DNA of 64,000 nt from Serratia proteamaculans (GTDB lineage Bacteria > Pseudomonadota > Gammaproteobacteria > Enterobacterales > Enterobacteriaceae), in the NCBI RefSeq assembly GCF_008830365.1, contig NZ_WBKI01000007.1, positions 124,001 to 188,000 of the forward strand, given 5' to 3'. The translations under genes were made by a program, and so were the position numbers. Shown here piece by piece: positions 16,896 to 25,903 of the stretch. Positions within the stretch are counted from its first letter, which is position 1, and every line of letters begins with the position of its first letter. Below the pieces are notes generated by a model, which saw nothing but the letters and a program-made list of their open reading frames with translations, made no database searches and was not told where the DNA came from.

Positions 16896-17171
16896 ACATA
16901 CCTCTCCCTAGTCTTTTATTAATGACCAGAATGATACTGTATCTTTTGAGTTATGCAATAGCGTATTTGAGACTAAACAGATACGTAGTCACGCAGTATC
17001 TGTAGGTAATGCTCAAATGAGACAACTCAGTTACCGCTGTTCACATAGAAAATTGGCGATTAGTCACATACGATTACGGGAATTATAAAGATTTATCTAA
17101 ATTATCTTTATTCTTCGCTTACTTTGAAACAGAATAGCCTTCTAACTTAATGAGCTATTTTAGGTGTCTTT

Positions 17172-17360
17172 ATGTTTTGGTATGGACTAAAAGCGAAGGC
17201 TGCGCTTACATCTTTGTTATCTTTTATTGGCTTGATGATTATACTTTTCAGTAGTAAGTATGTAGGGGTCTACATTCAGTATACTGTCGGAGTTATTTTT
17301 GTATTTTCTCTCATTATCTGGGGTTTAGCTTCAGGTATCATTCGATTGTTTCGCCTTTAG
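17172..17360 (+). CDS. Small two-helix membrane protein, 62 aa
   Basis: 62 aa with two hydrophobic segments (about 9-28 ALTSLLSFIGLMIILF and 33-57) and a positively charged C-terminus (IIRLFRL). AGGTG at 17162-17166 is a possible ribosome site. It is AT-rich like the rest of the island. No family recognised; the size and topology would also suit a holin-like or toxin-type peptide, which the sequence alone cannot show. Confidence 0.5.
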   Translation: MFWYGLKAKAALTSLLSFIGLMIILFSSKYVGVYIQYTVGVIFVFSLIIWGLASGIIRLFRL

Positions 17361-17556
17361 ATTTCAAACCATTACAGAATACTATGATGTTAAATGGGGT
17401 CTTAAAGGTTGGTACAGGACGCTTAAGATGTGATGAAATGCCCCCCCCTCCCCTAAGTTCTCAGAAGCATATCGAGAGGGTACGGGGACTGGTGAGCGTG
17501 AGTCGGTGGAGGGAGGGCCTTGCATGAGTATAATAAAATTCACTTACTAATATGCA

Positions 17557-18354
17557 CTACGCGCCGCTATTCTTACTTTTTTCGATTATCATATTGAACA
17601 TCCCAGCGATTTCTTTTAGCTCATGAATTTCTACTTTATTAATTTTAGCACTACTGCCACTGACCAATTGAGAACTAAACCTTTTAGCCCTGACATCATG
17701 TAAATCCTTACCTATATACAATAAATATGTCACAAGAAAACCATCTAACATTAAGTAATATATAACACTACGTTTGTCAGTGCCGTGATCAATTCTAAAG
17801 TTAGTGATTATGCTTCTAATTATTTCATCTTCGATATTTTTAGTGCTATCTATTATTCGAACTACCGACAACCTGAAAAAATGATCCAGTTTAAGGTTTG
17901 TATGTACACTGATTTTCAAATTATTAGAAATAATACTCTGTCTCAATAACTCTTGTAAACTTTCATCTAATGAAACCGCTTGGAATGTGGGATGTGTTGA
18001 TAAAGAAGCTCGCCACAGAATACTTATGAAAAAAAGATACGTTCTTTTGTAGTCAAACCCATTAATTACGATGTGGTCATCATTCTTGATTACGTTTTCG
18101 GACCGTCTAAAAATAACCGTCCCATAAACTTCATAATTAGAACTTAAGAACTGCTCGCAATCACCACACAGTAATCTTTCTTTTGGATCGGAGTTTGTTA
18201 GTTTAGGCTCTTCCTCGGTACTTGATACCAATAGCAATTGACCCGATTCTTTTTTCAATCTTTTATAGTAACTACGCGGAATAATATGAGACATTTTGAG
18301 AATGGCTTCTTTACCACATAACTTACATATTTCCATTTTTTTTATTAATCCCAT
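17557..18354 (-). CDS. HNH-endonuclease-like zinc protein
   Basis: About 265 aa. The N-terminal part has a CxxC (C10, C13), a His in KMSHIIPRSYY (H23) and a second CxxC (C63, C66 in LLCGDCEQF), a treble-clef zinc arrangement typical of a diverged HNH group found in accessory regions. The second catalytic His/Asn is not obvious, so nuclease activity is uncertain. The rest is alpha-helical with no known motif. Codon use is strongly A+T-biased against the host genes, pointing to transfer. The ATG at 18354 is preferred; one at 18336 is an alternative. Similar proteins occur in defence islands, but no partner gene is adjacent. Confidence 0.6.
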   Translation of the reverse strand: MGLIKKMEICKLCGKEAILKMSHIIPRSYYKRLKKESGQLLLVSSTEEEPKLTNSDPKERLLCGDCEQFLSSNYEVYGTVIFRRSENVIKNDDHIVINGFDYKRTYLFFISILWRASLSTHPTFQAVSLDESLQELLRQSIISNNLKISVHTNLKLDHFFRLSVVRIIDSTKNIEDEIIRSIITNFRIDHGTDKRSVIYYLMLDGFLVTYLLYIGKDLHDVRAKRFSSQLVSGSSAKINKVEIHELKEIAGMFNMIIEKSKNSGA

Positions 18355-18357
18355 CAA

Positions 18358-18818
18358 GAACGTGCATATTACTTTTAGGTATAGAAGCCATAAAGCCCCG
18401 GTTAGTGATACCTAAGCAGCGGAGCGTCAGCGACATCATCAGATTATCATAGCGCATCATCGTTATCAGGTCGCCCGTGCATCCTAAGGAACCGTGGGCC
18501 AGCCGGAGATAGAGCCGGGTCTTTCGCTACCGGTGCGTATCACTTTAGCCTGTTTATCCCTGTAAAGGGGCATCGGGGCTGAATGCTGCGATGAACTATG
18601 TTTTGGGAGAGTTTAGAGCCGATGGCACGGCATGCTGTTCTTGTTAAGCTATCGCGGTAAGACAGTAGAACGACCGCCAGCGGTTTGATATGCTCCCAGA
18701 ACCACACACCAAGCCACAACAGCGATGGGCAATTCCTTGGGATACCTTTGTAGGTACCTGAACATTCAACCACTTCTTAACTTGCTGATTTCTACCGAGA
18801 AGGTACTAACAGGAAGGC
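18358..18818. other. Island right arm without a convincing gene
   Basis: About 460 bases between the HNH-like gene and the tRNA-proximal att repeat. A 77-codon minus-strand frame at 18540-18773 exists but shows no family resemblance or good start. AGGTAC, also present just inside the left att repeat at 15324, occurs twice here (18752 and 18801) and could be integrase arm sites. Base composition returns toward the host average. Confidence 0.5.
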
Positions 18819-18843
18819 TTGGAGCGGGTGAAGGGAATCGAAC
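18819..18843. repeat. Right att repeat overlapping tRNA-Gly 3' end
   Basis: Identical over 25 bases to 15297-15321. It covers the CCA, acceptor 3' strand and most of the T arm of the tRNA gene, so integration left the tRNA intact. The two copies lie 3522 bases apart. Confidence 0.9.
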
Positions 18844-18893
18844 CCTCGTATGCAGCTTGGGAAGCTGCCGTTCTACCATTGAACTACACCCGC
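18820..18893 (-). tRNA. glyU: tRNA-Gly, anticodon CCC
   Basis: Read on the minus strand it begins GCGGGTGTAGTTCAATGGT and ends with an encoded CCA. Acceptor GCGGGTG pairs with CACCCGC; the anticodon stem GCAGC/GCTGC holds the loop TTCCCAA, so the anticodon is CCC; the T loop is GGTTCGATTCCC-like. Total 74 nt including CCA. E. coli glyU has the same anticodon and lies near lysS, which follows here. The 3' end serves as the integration target of the island on its left. Confidence 0.95.
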
Positions 18894-19010
18894 ATCGGTG
18901 TGCGGCTGTCATTATAACCGGTTATCCCCGCCGGGCAAGCGGAGATAACGCGTAACTGCTGGTGTTTTAAGCAGTTAACCGCGTTCCCCTCGGTTATCAC
19001 TCATCAGACG

Positions 19011-19042
19011 AAAAAAAACCGGCGCAGTCACCTGCGCCGGTT
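19011..19042 (-). terminator. Rho-independent terminator of prfB-lysS
   Basis: On the minus strand AACCGGCGCAG, a 4-nt loop and CTGCGCCGGTT are followed by a run of T residues (eight A on the plus strand at 19011-19018), about 20 bases after the lysS stop. Confidence 0.9.
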
Positions 19043-19061
19043 GATATTCATTACAGCGAAG

Positions 19062-20579
19062 TTATTTCTGCGGGCGCATTGCCGGGAACAGGATCACGTC
19101 GCGGATGGTGTGGCTGTTGGTGAACAGCATAACCATACGGTCGATACCGATGCCCAGACCTGCGGTTGGCGGCAGACCGTGCTCCAGCGCGGTAACGTAG
19201 TCTTCGTCGTAGAACATCGCTTCGTCATCGCCGGCGTCTTTCGCATTAGCCTGGTCAGCAAAACGCTGCGCCTGGTCTTCTGCGTCATTCAGCTCGGAGA
19301 AGCCGTTACCGATTTCACGGCCGCCGATGAAGAACTCGAAGCGGTCAGTGATTTCCGGGTTGTTATCATTACGACGTGCCAGCGGGGACACTTCTGCCGG
19401 GTACTCGGTAATGAAGGTCGGCTGAATCAGATGGCTTTCCGCCACTTCTTCGAAGATCTCCGTCACAACGCGGCCCAGACCCCAGCTCTTCTCAATCTTG
19501 ATGCCGATGGATTCAGCGATAGCCACCGCCTTGCCCATGTCAGCCAGATCGGCCAGCTCGGTTTCCGGACGGTATTTTTTGATCGCCTCGGTCATGGTCA
19601 GCTTCACAAACGGCTTGCCGAAGTCGAACACTTCATCACCATACTGCACCTGAGTATTGCCCAGCACGTTCTGGGTCAGGGTGCGGAACAGCGACTCGGT
19701 CAGTTCGATCAGATCTTTGTAATCCGCGTAAGCCATATAGAGTTCCATCATGGTGAACTCTGGGTTATGACGCGGAGAAACGCCTTCGTTACGGAAGTTA
19801 CGGTTGATTTCGAACACACGCTCGAAGCCACCCACAACCAAACGCTTCAGGTACAGCTCCGGGGCAATACGCAGGTACATATCGATGTCCAGCGCATTGT
19901 GGTGAGTCACGAATGGACGAGCAGAAGCCCCACCCGGGATCACCTGCATCATAGGGGTTTCGACTTCCATGAAGCCGCGTTCCACCATGAAGTTACGCAT
20001 CGCCGCCATGATCTGAGAACGCACCTTGAAGGTCTTGCGCGATTCTTCGTTGGCGATCAGATCCAGGTAACGCTGACGGTAACGGGTTTCCTGATCGGCC
20101 AGGCCGTGGAATTTGTCCGGCAGCGGACGCAGGGCCTTGGTCAGCAGGCGCAGTTCGGTGCAGTGGATAGACAGCTCACCGGTCTTGGTTTTGAACAGTT
20201 TTCCGCGTGCGCCAAGGATATCGCCAAGGTCCCACTTCTTGAATTCTTCGTTGTAAACGCCTTCCGCCAGATCGTCGCGCGCGACGTACAACTGGATGCG
20301 GCCACCAACGTCTTGCAACGTGACAAAGGATGCCTTGCCCATGATACGGCGGGTCATCATACGGCCGGCAACGGTGACTTCTACACCCAGTGCTTCCAGC
20401 TCTTCGTTGTCTTTATCGCCGTACGCAGCGTGCAGCTTGTCGGACGTGGTGTCGCGACGGAAATCATTCGGGAACGCAATGCCGTTCTCGCGCAGCGCAG
20501 CCAGTTTTTCACGGCGTGACTGCAACTCGTTATTGAGATCCAGCGCCTGTTCAGCGCCTTGTGGTTGTTGCTCAGACAT
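19062..20579 (-). CDS. lysS: Lysyl-tRNA synthetase, class II
   Basis: 505 aa, equal to E. coli LysS. It has the N-terminal OB-fold anticodon-binding domain (about 60-150) and the class II catalytic core with motif 2 ([20 protein letters not shown]) and motif 3 ([13 protein letters not shown]) near the C-terminus. It charges tRNA-Lys with lysine in the cytoplasm. It begins 9 bases after the prfB stop, the conserved prfB-lysS operon, and ends in a strong terminator. Confidence 0.98.
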   Translation of the reverse strand: MSEQQPQGAEQALDLNNELQSRREKLAALRENGIAFPNDFRRDTTSDKLHAAYGDKDNEELEALGVEVTVAGRMMTRRIMGKASFVTLQDVGGRIQLYVARDDLAEGVYNEEFKKWDLGDILGARGKLFKTKTGELSIHCTELRLLTKALRPLPDKFHGLADQETRYRQRYLDLIANEESRKTFKVRSQIMAAMRNFMVERGFMEVETPMMQVIPGGASARPFVTHHNALDIDMYLRIAPELYLKRLVVGGFERVFEINRNFRNEGVSPRHNPEFTMMELYMAYADYKDLIELTESLFRTLTQNVLGNTQVQYGDEVFDFGKPFVKLTMTEAIKKYRPETELADLADMGKAVAIAESIGIKIEKSWGLGRVVTEIFEEVAESHLIQPTFITEYPAEVSPLARRNDNNPEITDRFEFFIGGREIGNGFSELNDAEDQAQRFADQANAKDAGDDEAMFYDEDYVTALEHGLPPTAGLGIGIDRMVMLFTNSHTIRDVILFPAMRPQK

Positions 20580-20588
20580 TTCTGTTCC

Positions 20589-21687
20589 TTATAACCCGGC
20601 TTTCAAACTTGCCTCAATGAATTTATCCAGGTCGCCATCTAATACGGCCTGCGTGTTGCGCGTTTCAACGTTAGTGCGCAAATCCTTGATACGGGCGTCA
20701 TCCAGCACGTAAGAGCGGATTTGGCTGCCCCAACCGATGTCGGATTTGTTGTCTTCCAGCATCTGTTTATCAGCATTTTTCTTTTGCATCTCAAACTCGT
20801 ACAGCTTGGCTCGCAGCTGTTTAAACGCTTGATCCTTGTTCTTATGCTGAGAACGGTCGTTCTGACACTGCACTACGATGTTGGTCGGTAAGTGGGTAAT
20901 ACGCACCGCCGACTCAGTTTTGTTCACGTGCTGACCACCCGCCCCCGAGGCACGGTAAACGTCGATACGCAGGTCCGCCGGGTTGATGTCGATATCAATG
21001 TCGTCGTCCACTTCCGGGTAGATAAACACCGAACTGAACGAGGTATGACGACGACCGCCGGAGTCGAACGGGCTCTTGCGCACCAGGCGATGTACGCCGG
21101 TTTCAGTACGCAACCAGCCGAACGCGTAGTCACCGATGATCTTGATGGTGGCGGACTTCAGCCCTGCGACGTCACCGTCGGACTCTTCAATCACTTCGGT
21201 CTTGAAGCCTTTGGCCTCGGCCCAGCGCAGGTACATGCGCAGCAACATGCTGGCCCAGTCCTGAGCTTCTGTGCCGCCGGAACCGGCCTGGATATCCAGG
21301 TAGCAATCAGCACTATCGTATTCACCAGAGAACATACGACGGAATTCTAATTGCTCCAGCTTGGCAGACAGTTGATCAAGCTCAACGACGGCTTCGTTAA
21401 AGGTTTCTTCATCGTCGGCTTCAATCGCCAGTTCCAGCAGGCCGGTAACGTCTTCGCCCCCCTGCTCGAGTTGATCGATGGTCTCAACGATGGCTTCGAG
21501 CGCCGCGCGCTCTTTACCCAGCGCCTGTGCGCGCTCGGGTTCGTTCCAGACGTCAGGTTGTTCCAGCTCTGCGTTAACTTCTTCTAGGCGTTCTTTCTTG
21601 GCATCATAGTCAAAGATACCCCCGAAGAACGGCAGTCCGCACGGACAGGTCCTGAATTCGGTTTTTTACCGGGTTAATTTCAAACAT
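20589..21687 (-). CDS. prfB: Peptide chain release factor 2 (programmed +1 frameshift)
   Basis: Recognises UGA and UAA and triggers peptide release. The gene needs a +1 frameshift: codons 1-25 run from the ATG at 21687 to CTT at 21615-21613, then an in-frame TGA at 21612-21610; skipping one T continues in the frame of 20589-21611 to give 365 aa, the E. coli length. The anticodon-mimic SPF motif ([10 protein letters not shown]) and the GGQ motif (SGAGGQHVN) are intact. Residue 246 is Ala (VYRASGAGG), the usual form, not the Thr of E. coli K-12. lysS follows after 9 bases. Confidence 0.97.
21609..21621 (-). promoter_or_regulatory. prfB: prfB frameshift site with internal Shine-Dalgarno
   Basis: Minus-strand CGGGGGTATCTTTGAC: a G-rich Shine-Dalgarno-like element 3 bases before CTT, then the slippery CTT-TGA-C. 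Low RF2 leaves the TGA unread and favours the shift, the known autoregulation. Confidence 0.95.
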
Positions 21688-21800
21688 GTTTTTTGCGTTC
21701 TTTTACGTTGATGTCGTCGATGGCGAAATGCCATTGGAACCGGTAATTCTAGCGGATCCAGACGTCAGTTTATAGCGAGTTGGTTAGTTTTTGTGGGGGA

Positions 21801-21836
21801 AGAAAACATGCCGGGGTTTGGCAGAGCAAACCCCGG
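21801..21836 (-). terminator. Terminator after recJ
   Basis: CCGGGGTTTG and CAAACCCCGG (21811-21836) form a perfect 10-bp stem with a 6-nt loop; on the minus strand CATGTTTTCTT follows. It lies 17 bases after the recJ stop. Confidence 0.75.
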
Positions 21837-21853
21837 GCAAAAGCAGCCACAAA

Positions 21854-23587
21854 TTAACGCGGCCAGAGGTGTTGGATCAGTAACTGCACGTTGCGGTTGC
21901 CGCGGAACTCGTTGACGTCCAGCTTGTAGGCCAGCTCCACTTCACGCACGCTGCTGTCGGGCCACAAAGTGGTATCGACATTGAAAACGATGCCGTCCAG
22001 CAGCGGGCCGCCACCGAGCGGTTCTACCATCAGCTTCAGGTGTTTCTCACCCACCAGCCGCTGCTGCAGGATACGGAAGGTGCCGTCGAAGGTCGGTTCC
22101 GGGAAGGCTTGCCCCCAGGGGCCCCCTTCGCGTAACAGCTCCGCCGTTTCCAGCGAAAGTTCCTGCATAGCCAGTTCGCCATCAGACCAGATAACCCCTT
22201 CCAGCATCGCCGGATCGAGCCATTCCCCCACCAACTCGCCAAAGCGCTGGCGGAACTCGTCGAATTTGGCCTCTTCCAGCGACAACCCGGCCGCCATGGC
22301 GTGGCCACCGAACTTCATCATCAGCCCTGGGTTCAAGGTATCCAGCCGCTCCAGCGCATCGCGCATGTGCAGACCGGCTATCGAACGCCCCGATCCCTTC
22401 AGAATGCCCTCACCTGCCGGTGCAAACGCGATCACCGGGCGATGGAAACGTTCTTTAATCCGCGAGGCCAAGATACCCACCACGCCCTGATGCCATTCAG
22501 GATGATACATCGCCAGTCCGTAAGGCAAGGCGGTGCTGCTGCGCTCCAGTTCGTCGCACAGTTGCAAAGCTTCAACCTGCATGCCCTGCTCAATCTCACG
22601 CCGGGTCAGATTGAGCGCATCGAGATCGTTGGCCAACATACGCGCCTGCGCGATGTCGTCACTCAGTAACAGTGCCACACCGATCGACATATCATCCAGT
22701 CGCCCGGCGGCATTGAGCCGCGGCCCCAGCGCAAAGCCGAGATCGTTGGCTGCCAGTTGGCGTGCGTCACGATTAGCCACTTCTAGCAACGCCTTAATGC
22801 CCGGCCGACATTTGCCGGCACGGATGCGGTTCAGACCCTGATACACCAGAATACGGTTATTGGCGTCGAGCGGTACCACGTCGGCCACCGTTCCGAGCGC
22901 GACCAAATCCAGCAGTTCCGCCAGGTTTGGCATCGCCAATGCCCGTTGTTCGAACCAGCCGTCGTCACGCAGCCGGGCACGCAGCGCCAGCATCAGATAA
23001 AAAGCTACGCCGACACCGGCCAGAGATTTGGACGGGAACTCACAGCCACGCAGATTCGGGTTAACGATCGCCTCCGCCGCCGGCAGGGTTTCCCCCGGCA
23101 GGTGGTGGTCGGTCACCAGCACCTGCATACCTTTAGCGTGAGCCACGTCTACACCGGCGTGGGAAGAGATGCCGTTATCCACAGTGAGGATCAATTCTGC
23201 ACCGCGCGTTGCCGCCTGCTCTACCACTTCGGGGCTCAGGCCGTAGCCGTCCTCAAAGCGATTCGGCACCAGATAGTCGATCGCACTGCCACCCATGCTG
23301 CGCAGCGCCAGCACCGTCAACGCGGTACTGGTGGCGCCATCGGCGTCGAAGTCGCCCACCACGATAATGCGGCGACTCGCGACTAGCGCCTGTTGCAGAA
23401 TGCCAACGGCGGTATCTATGCCGTCCAACTGCTGCCAGGGCAGCATGCCTTTGACGCTGCGCTCTAATTCCTGCTCAGCCTGAACGCCGCGCAGCGCGTA
23501 TAGACGACGCAGCAATGGGTGCAGGCTGGTAGGCAAATGGCTGTCGTCCGTCGCCGCACGGCGGCGTAGTTGTGTTTTGATGCTCAC
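21854..23587 (-). CDS. recJ: Single-stranded-DNA-specific exonuclease RecJ
   Basis: 577 aa, equal to E. coli RecJ. The 5'-3' exonuclease acts in RecF-pathway recombination, base excision and mismatch repair. DHH-family motifs are in place: VVGDFDADGATSTAL (about 75-89), LTVDNGISS, TDHHLPG (the DHH) and in the C-terminal DHHA1 domain GGHAMAAGLSL. It follows dsbC with a 6-base gap and xerD before that, so xerD-dsbC-recJ form one operon as in E. coli. Confidence 0.98.
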   Translation of the reverse strand: MSIKTQLRRRAATDDSHLPTSLHPLLRRLYALRGVQAEQELERSVKGMLPWQQLDGIDTAVGILQQALVASRRIIVVGDFDADGATSTALTVLALRSMGGSAIDYLVPNRFEDGYGLSPEVVEQAATRGAELILTVDNGISSHAGVDVAHAKGMQVLVTDHHLPGETLPAAEAIVNPNLRGCEFPSKSLAGVGVAFYLMLALRARLRDDGWFEQRALAMPNLAELLDLVALGTVADVVPLDANNRILVYQGLNRIRAGKCRPGIKALLEVANRDARQLAANDLGFALGPRLNAAGRLDDMSIGVALLLSDDIAQARMLANDLDALNLTRREIEQGMQVEALQLCDELERSSTALPYGLAMYHPEWHQGVVGILASRIKERFHRPVIAFAPAGEGILKGSGRSIAGLHMRDALERLDTLNPGLMMKFGGHAMAAGLSLEEAKFDEFRQRFGELVGEWLDPAMLEGVIWSDGELAMQELSLETAELLREGGPWGQAFPEPTFDGTFRILQQRLVGEKHLKLMVEPLGGGPLLDGIVFNVDTTLWPDSSVREVELAYKLDVNEFRGNRNVQLLIQHLWPR

Positions 23588-23593
23588 CGGCGA

Positions 23594-24310
23594 TTAACCA
23601 CCGGTTTTGGTTGCGGTCTGATGCGCGTCCAGCATGGCGGCCATCTCTTTCGGCCCCTGATAGCCTGGGATCATCATGCCGTTTTCCAAAATGATGGCCG
23701 GAGTGCCCTGAATACCGAACTGCACGCCGAGCGCGTAGTGTTTGCTGATGTCGGTTTTACAGGTCGCCGGGGAAACCGCATCGCCTTTCATGGCGGTATC
23801 GAAGGCTTTGGCTTTGTCGGCAGTACACCAAATTGACTGCATGTCTTTCTCGGCCTGAGAATTCAGCCCCTGGCGCGGGAATGCCAGATAGCGGACGGTA
23901 ATCCCCAGATCGTTATATTCTTTCATCTGCTGGTGCAGCTTGTGGCAGTAGCCACAGGTGATGTCGGTAAACACGGTGATCACGTGTTTTTGCTTTGGCG
24001 CTTTGTAGACGATCATCTGATCTTTCAGCGCTTCCAGCTTGCCGGTCAGCAGTTGGTTGGTCACGTTAACCGGCTCTTTGCCACTGACGTCGTACAGCGG
24101 GCCTTGCAGAATGTGTTTGCCGTCTTCGGTCACATACAGCACGCCGTTATCGGTCAACACGGTTTTCAGGCCATTCACCGGTGAAGGCTGCACGTCCGCC
24201 TGTTGAATGCCCAGGCTGCCAAGCGCTTTTTGGATTGCCGCATCGTCGGCATGGGCCGCGCCGGTCACTGAAGCCACCAGCAGGGAGAGCAGCATTAAAC
24301 CTTTCTTCAT
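23594..24310 (-). CDS. dsbC: Thiol:disulfide interchange protein DsbC
   Basis: 238 aa with an N-terminal signal peptide (MKKGLMLLSLLVASVTGAAHA, cleaved after about residue 21). The active-site CGYC is at 119-122 within the thioredoxin-fold domain; a second Cys pair (WCTADK and SPATCK) corresponds to the structural disulfide. Residues about 22-80 form the dimerisation domain. It is a periplasmic disulfide isomerase kept reduced by DsbD. Located between xerD and recJ in the usual operon. Confidence 0.97.
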   Translation of the reverse strand: MKKGLMLLSLLVASVTGAAHADDAAIQKALGSLGIQQADVQPSPVNGLKTVLTDNGVLYVTEDGKHILQGPLYDVSGKEPVNVTNQLLTGKLEALKDQMIVYKAPKQKHVITVFTDITCGYCHKLHQQMKEYNDLGITVRYLAFPRQGLNSQAEKDMQSIWCTADKAKAFDTAMKGDAVSPATCKTDISKHYALGVQFGIQGTPAIILENGMMIPGYQGPKEMAAMLDAHQTATKTGG

Positions 24311-24337
24311 TCTTCCAATCCTTTTGAACCCGGCATG

Positions 24338-25237
24338 TCAGGCACGCGGGTGGTGCTGTTGATGTAGCTGTTTAAGTCTTTCAGTCGCTACATGCGTATA
24401 AATTTGTGTGGTCGAGAGGTCGCTATGCCCCAATAACATCTGTACGACACGGAGATCGGCCCCATGGTTCAGCAAATGGGTGGCAAACGCGTGGCGCAAC
24501 ACGTGCGGCGACAGCCTCTCGCTGTCAATGCCCGCTAGGATCGCATAGTGTTTGATGCGATGCCAGAATGTCTGCCGGGTCATTTGCTGGCTGCGGTTAC
24601 TGGGAAACAGCACATCCAGCGCCTGGCCGTTGACCATCCACGGGCGGCCGTGCTCCAAATAGTTTTCGATCCAGTACACCGCTTCTTCGCCCAGCGGTAC
24701 CAGCCGTTCCTTATTACCCTTGCCGATCACCCGCACTACGCCCTGGCGCAGGCTGACGTCGCTGATGGTCAGCCCGACCAACTCGGAGACCCGTAGCCCG
24801 GTAGCGTACAGCACTTCCAGCATGGCCTTGTCACGCAGCTCCAATGGCTGATCGACACAGGGCGCCTGCAACAACGCATCGACCTGCGCCTCGCTCAGAT
24901 CTTTCGGCAACCGCTGCGGCAGTTTCGGTGAGGCAAGCAGCGCGGTAGGGTCGTCGGTGCGCATATTTTCGCGGTACAGGTACTGGAACAGACGACGCAT
25001 GGCGCTCAGCAAACGCGCGGAGCTGGTAGCCTTGTAACCCCCCTCCACCCGCTTGGCGAGGAAAGCCTGCAGATCCAGCGCCTGCGCCTGCAACAACGAA
25101 GTATTTTGCTGGTTCAGCCAGGCAACCAGCGCCTGCAAATCCAGTCGATAAGAGGCCAGCGTATTTTCTGCCAGATTGCGTTCGAGCCATAGCGCATCCA
25201 GGAATTGCTCAATCAACGCACTCTCTTGCTGTTGCAC
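24338..25237 (-). CDS. xerD: Tyrosine recombinase XerD
   Basis: 299 aa (E. coli 298). All catalytic residues can be placed: R149, K173, H245, R248, H271 and the nucleophile Y280 in TTQIYTHV. With XerC it resolves chromosome dimers at dif under FtsK control. The N-terminal SAM-like domain covers about 1-100. It is the first gene of xerD-dsbC-recJ and is divergent from fldB at 25345. Confidence 0.98.
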   Translation of the reverse strand: MQQQESALIEQFLDALWLERNLAENTLASYRLDLQALVAWLNQQNTSLLQAQALDLQAFLAKRVEGGYKATSSARLLSAMRRLFQYLYRENMRTDDPTALLASPKLPQRLPKDLSEAQVDALLQAPCVDQPLELRDKAMLEVLYATGLRVSELVGLTISDVSLRQGVVRVIGKGNKERLVPLGEEAVYWIENYLEHGRPWMVNGQALDVLFPSNRSQQMTRQTFWHRIKHYAILAGIDSERLSPHVLRHAFATHLLNHGADLRVVQMLLGHSDLSTTQIYTHVATERLKQLHQQHHPRA

Positions 25238-25344
25238 GCGATCCTCTCTTTGTTACGTTTATGCCACAGGCATTATGCCTTAAGCCGGGACAAATCGGGT
25301 ATACTCGCTGCAATTCTACCTACGGCAATATAAACGGTTTAAAC

Positions 25345-25863
25345 ATGAAGATTGGTCTGTTTTACGGCTCCAGCACCTGCTACACCGAGATGGCAGCAGA
25401 AAAAATCCGTGAGATTCTGGGTGAAGACCTGGTCGACCTGCACAACCTGAAAGACGTCTCCCCCAAGCTGATGGAAGAGTATTCCATCCTGATCCTCGGC
25501 ATGCCTACCTGGGACTTTGGTGAGTTGCAAGAAGACTGGGAAGCAATTTGGCCACAGCTGACCACGCTGGATTTGCAGGGGAAAATCGTTGCCATGTATG
25601 GCATGGGTGATCAACTCGGTTACGGCGAATGGTTCCTCGATGCGCTCGGCATGCTGCACGATCATATTGCCCCGCTCGGGGTGCAGTTTATCGGCTTCTG
25701 GCCAATCGAAGGTTTCGAATTCACCAGCCCGAAACCGCTGAGCGCCGACGGCAAACACTTTGTCGGCCTGGCGCTGGATGATGTGAATCAATACGACATG
25801 AGCGAAGACCGGCTGCAACAGTGGTGCGAACAGATCCTGCTGGAGATGGAACCGCTGCTGTAA
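25345..25863 (+). CDS. fldB: Flavodoxin FldB
   Basis: 172 aa (E. coli FldB 173). Long-chain flavodoxin with the FMN phosphate loop [12 protein letters not shown] near the N-terminus and the [13 protein letters not shown] and [12 protein letters not shown] loops around the isoalloxazine. I start at the ATG 25345, matching the family N-terminus MKIGLFYGS; the open frame upstream overlaps the promoter region shared with xerD. It is a soluble electron carrier; FldB is SoxRS-linked in E. coli. Convergent with creD. Confidence 0.95.
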   Translation: MKIGLFYGSSTCYTEMAAEKIREILGEDLVDLHNLKDVSPKLMEEYSILILGMPTWDFGELQEDWEAIWPQLTTLDLQGKIVAMYGMGDQLGYGEWFLDALGMLHDHIAPLGVQFIGFWPIEGFEFTSPKPLSADGKHFVGLALDDVNQYDMSEDRLQQWCEQILLEMEPLL

Positions 25864-25903
25864 TGCCCATGGGCGCGGCAATGAACCGCGCCCAATCTGG
25901 TAC

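Noticed and set aside
18540-18773. 77-codon minus-strand frame near the tRNA
   Set aside because: No supported start or family; composition looks non-coding.
19041-20519. 492-codon open frame on the plus strand opposite lysS
   Set aside because: It is exactly antisense to the well-supported lysS gene; the His- and Gln-rich translation is typical of a shadow frame in GC-rich DNA.
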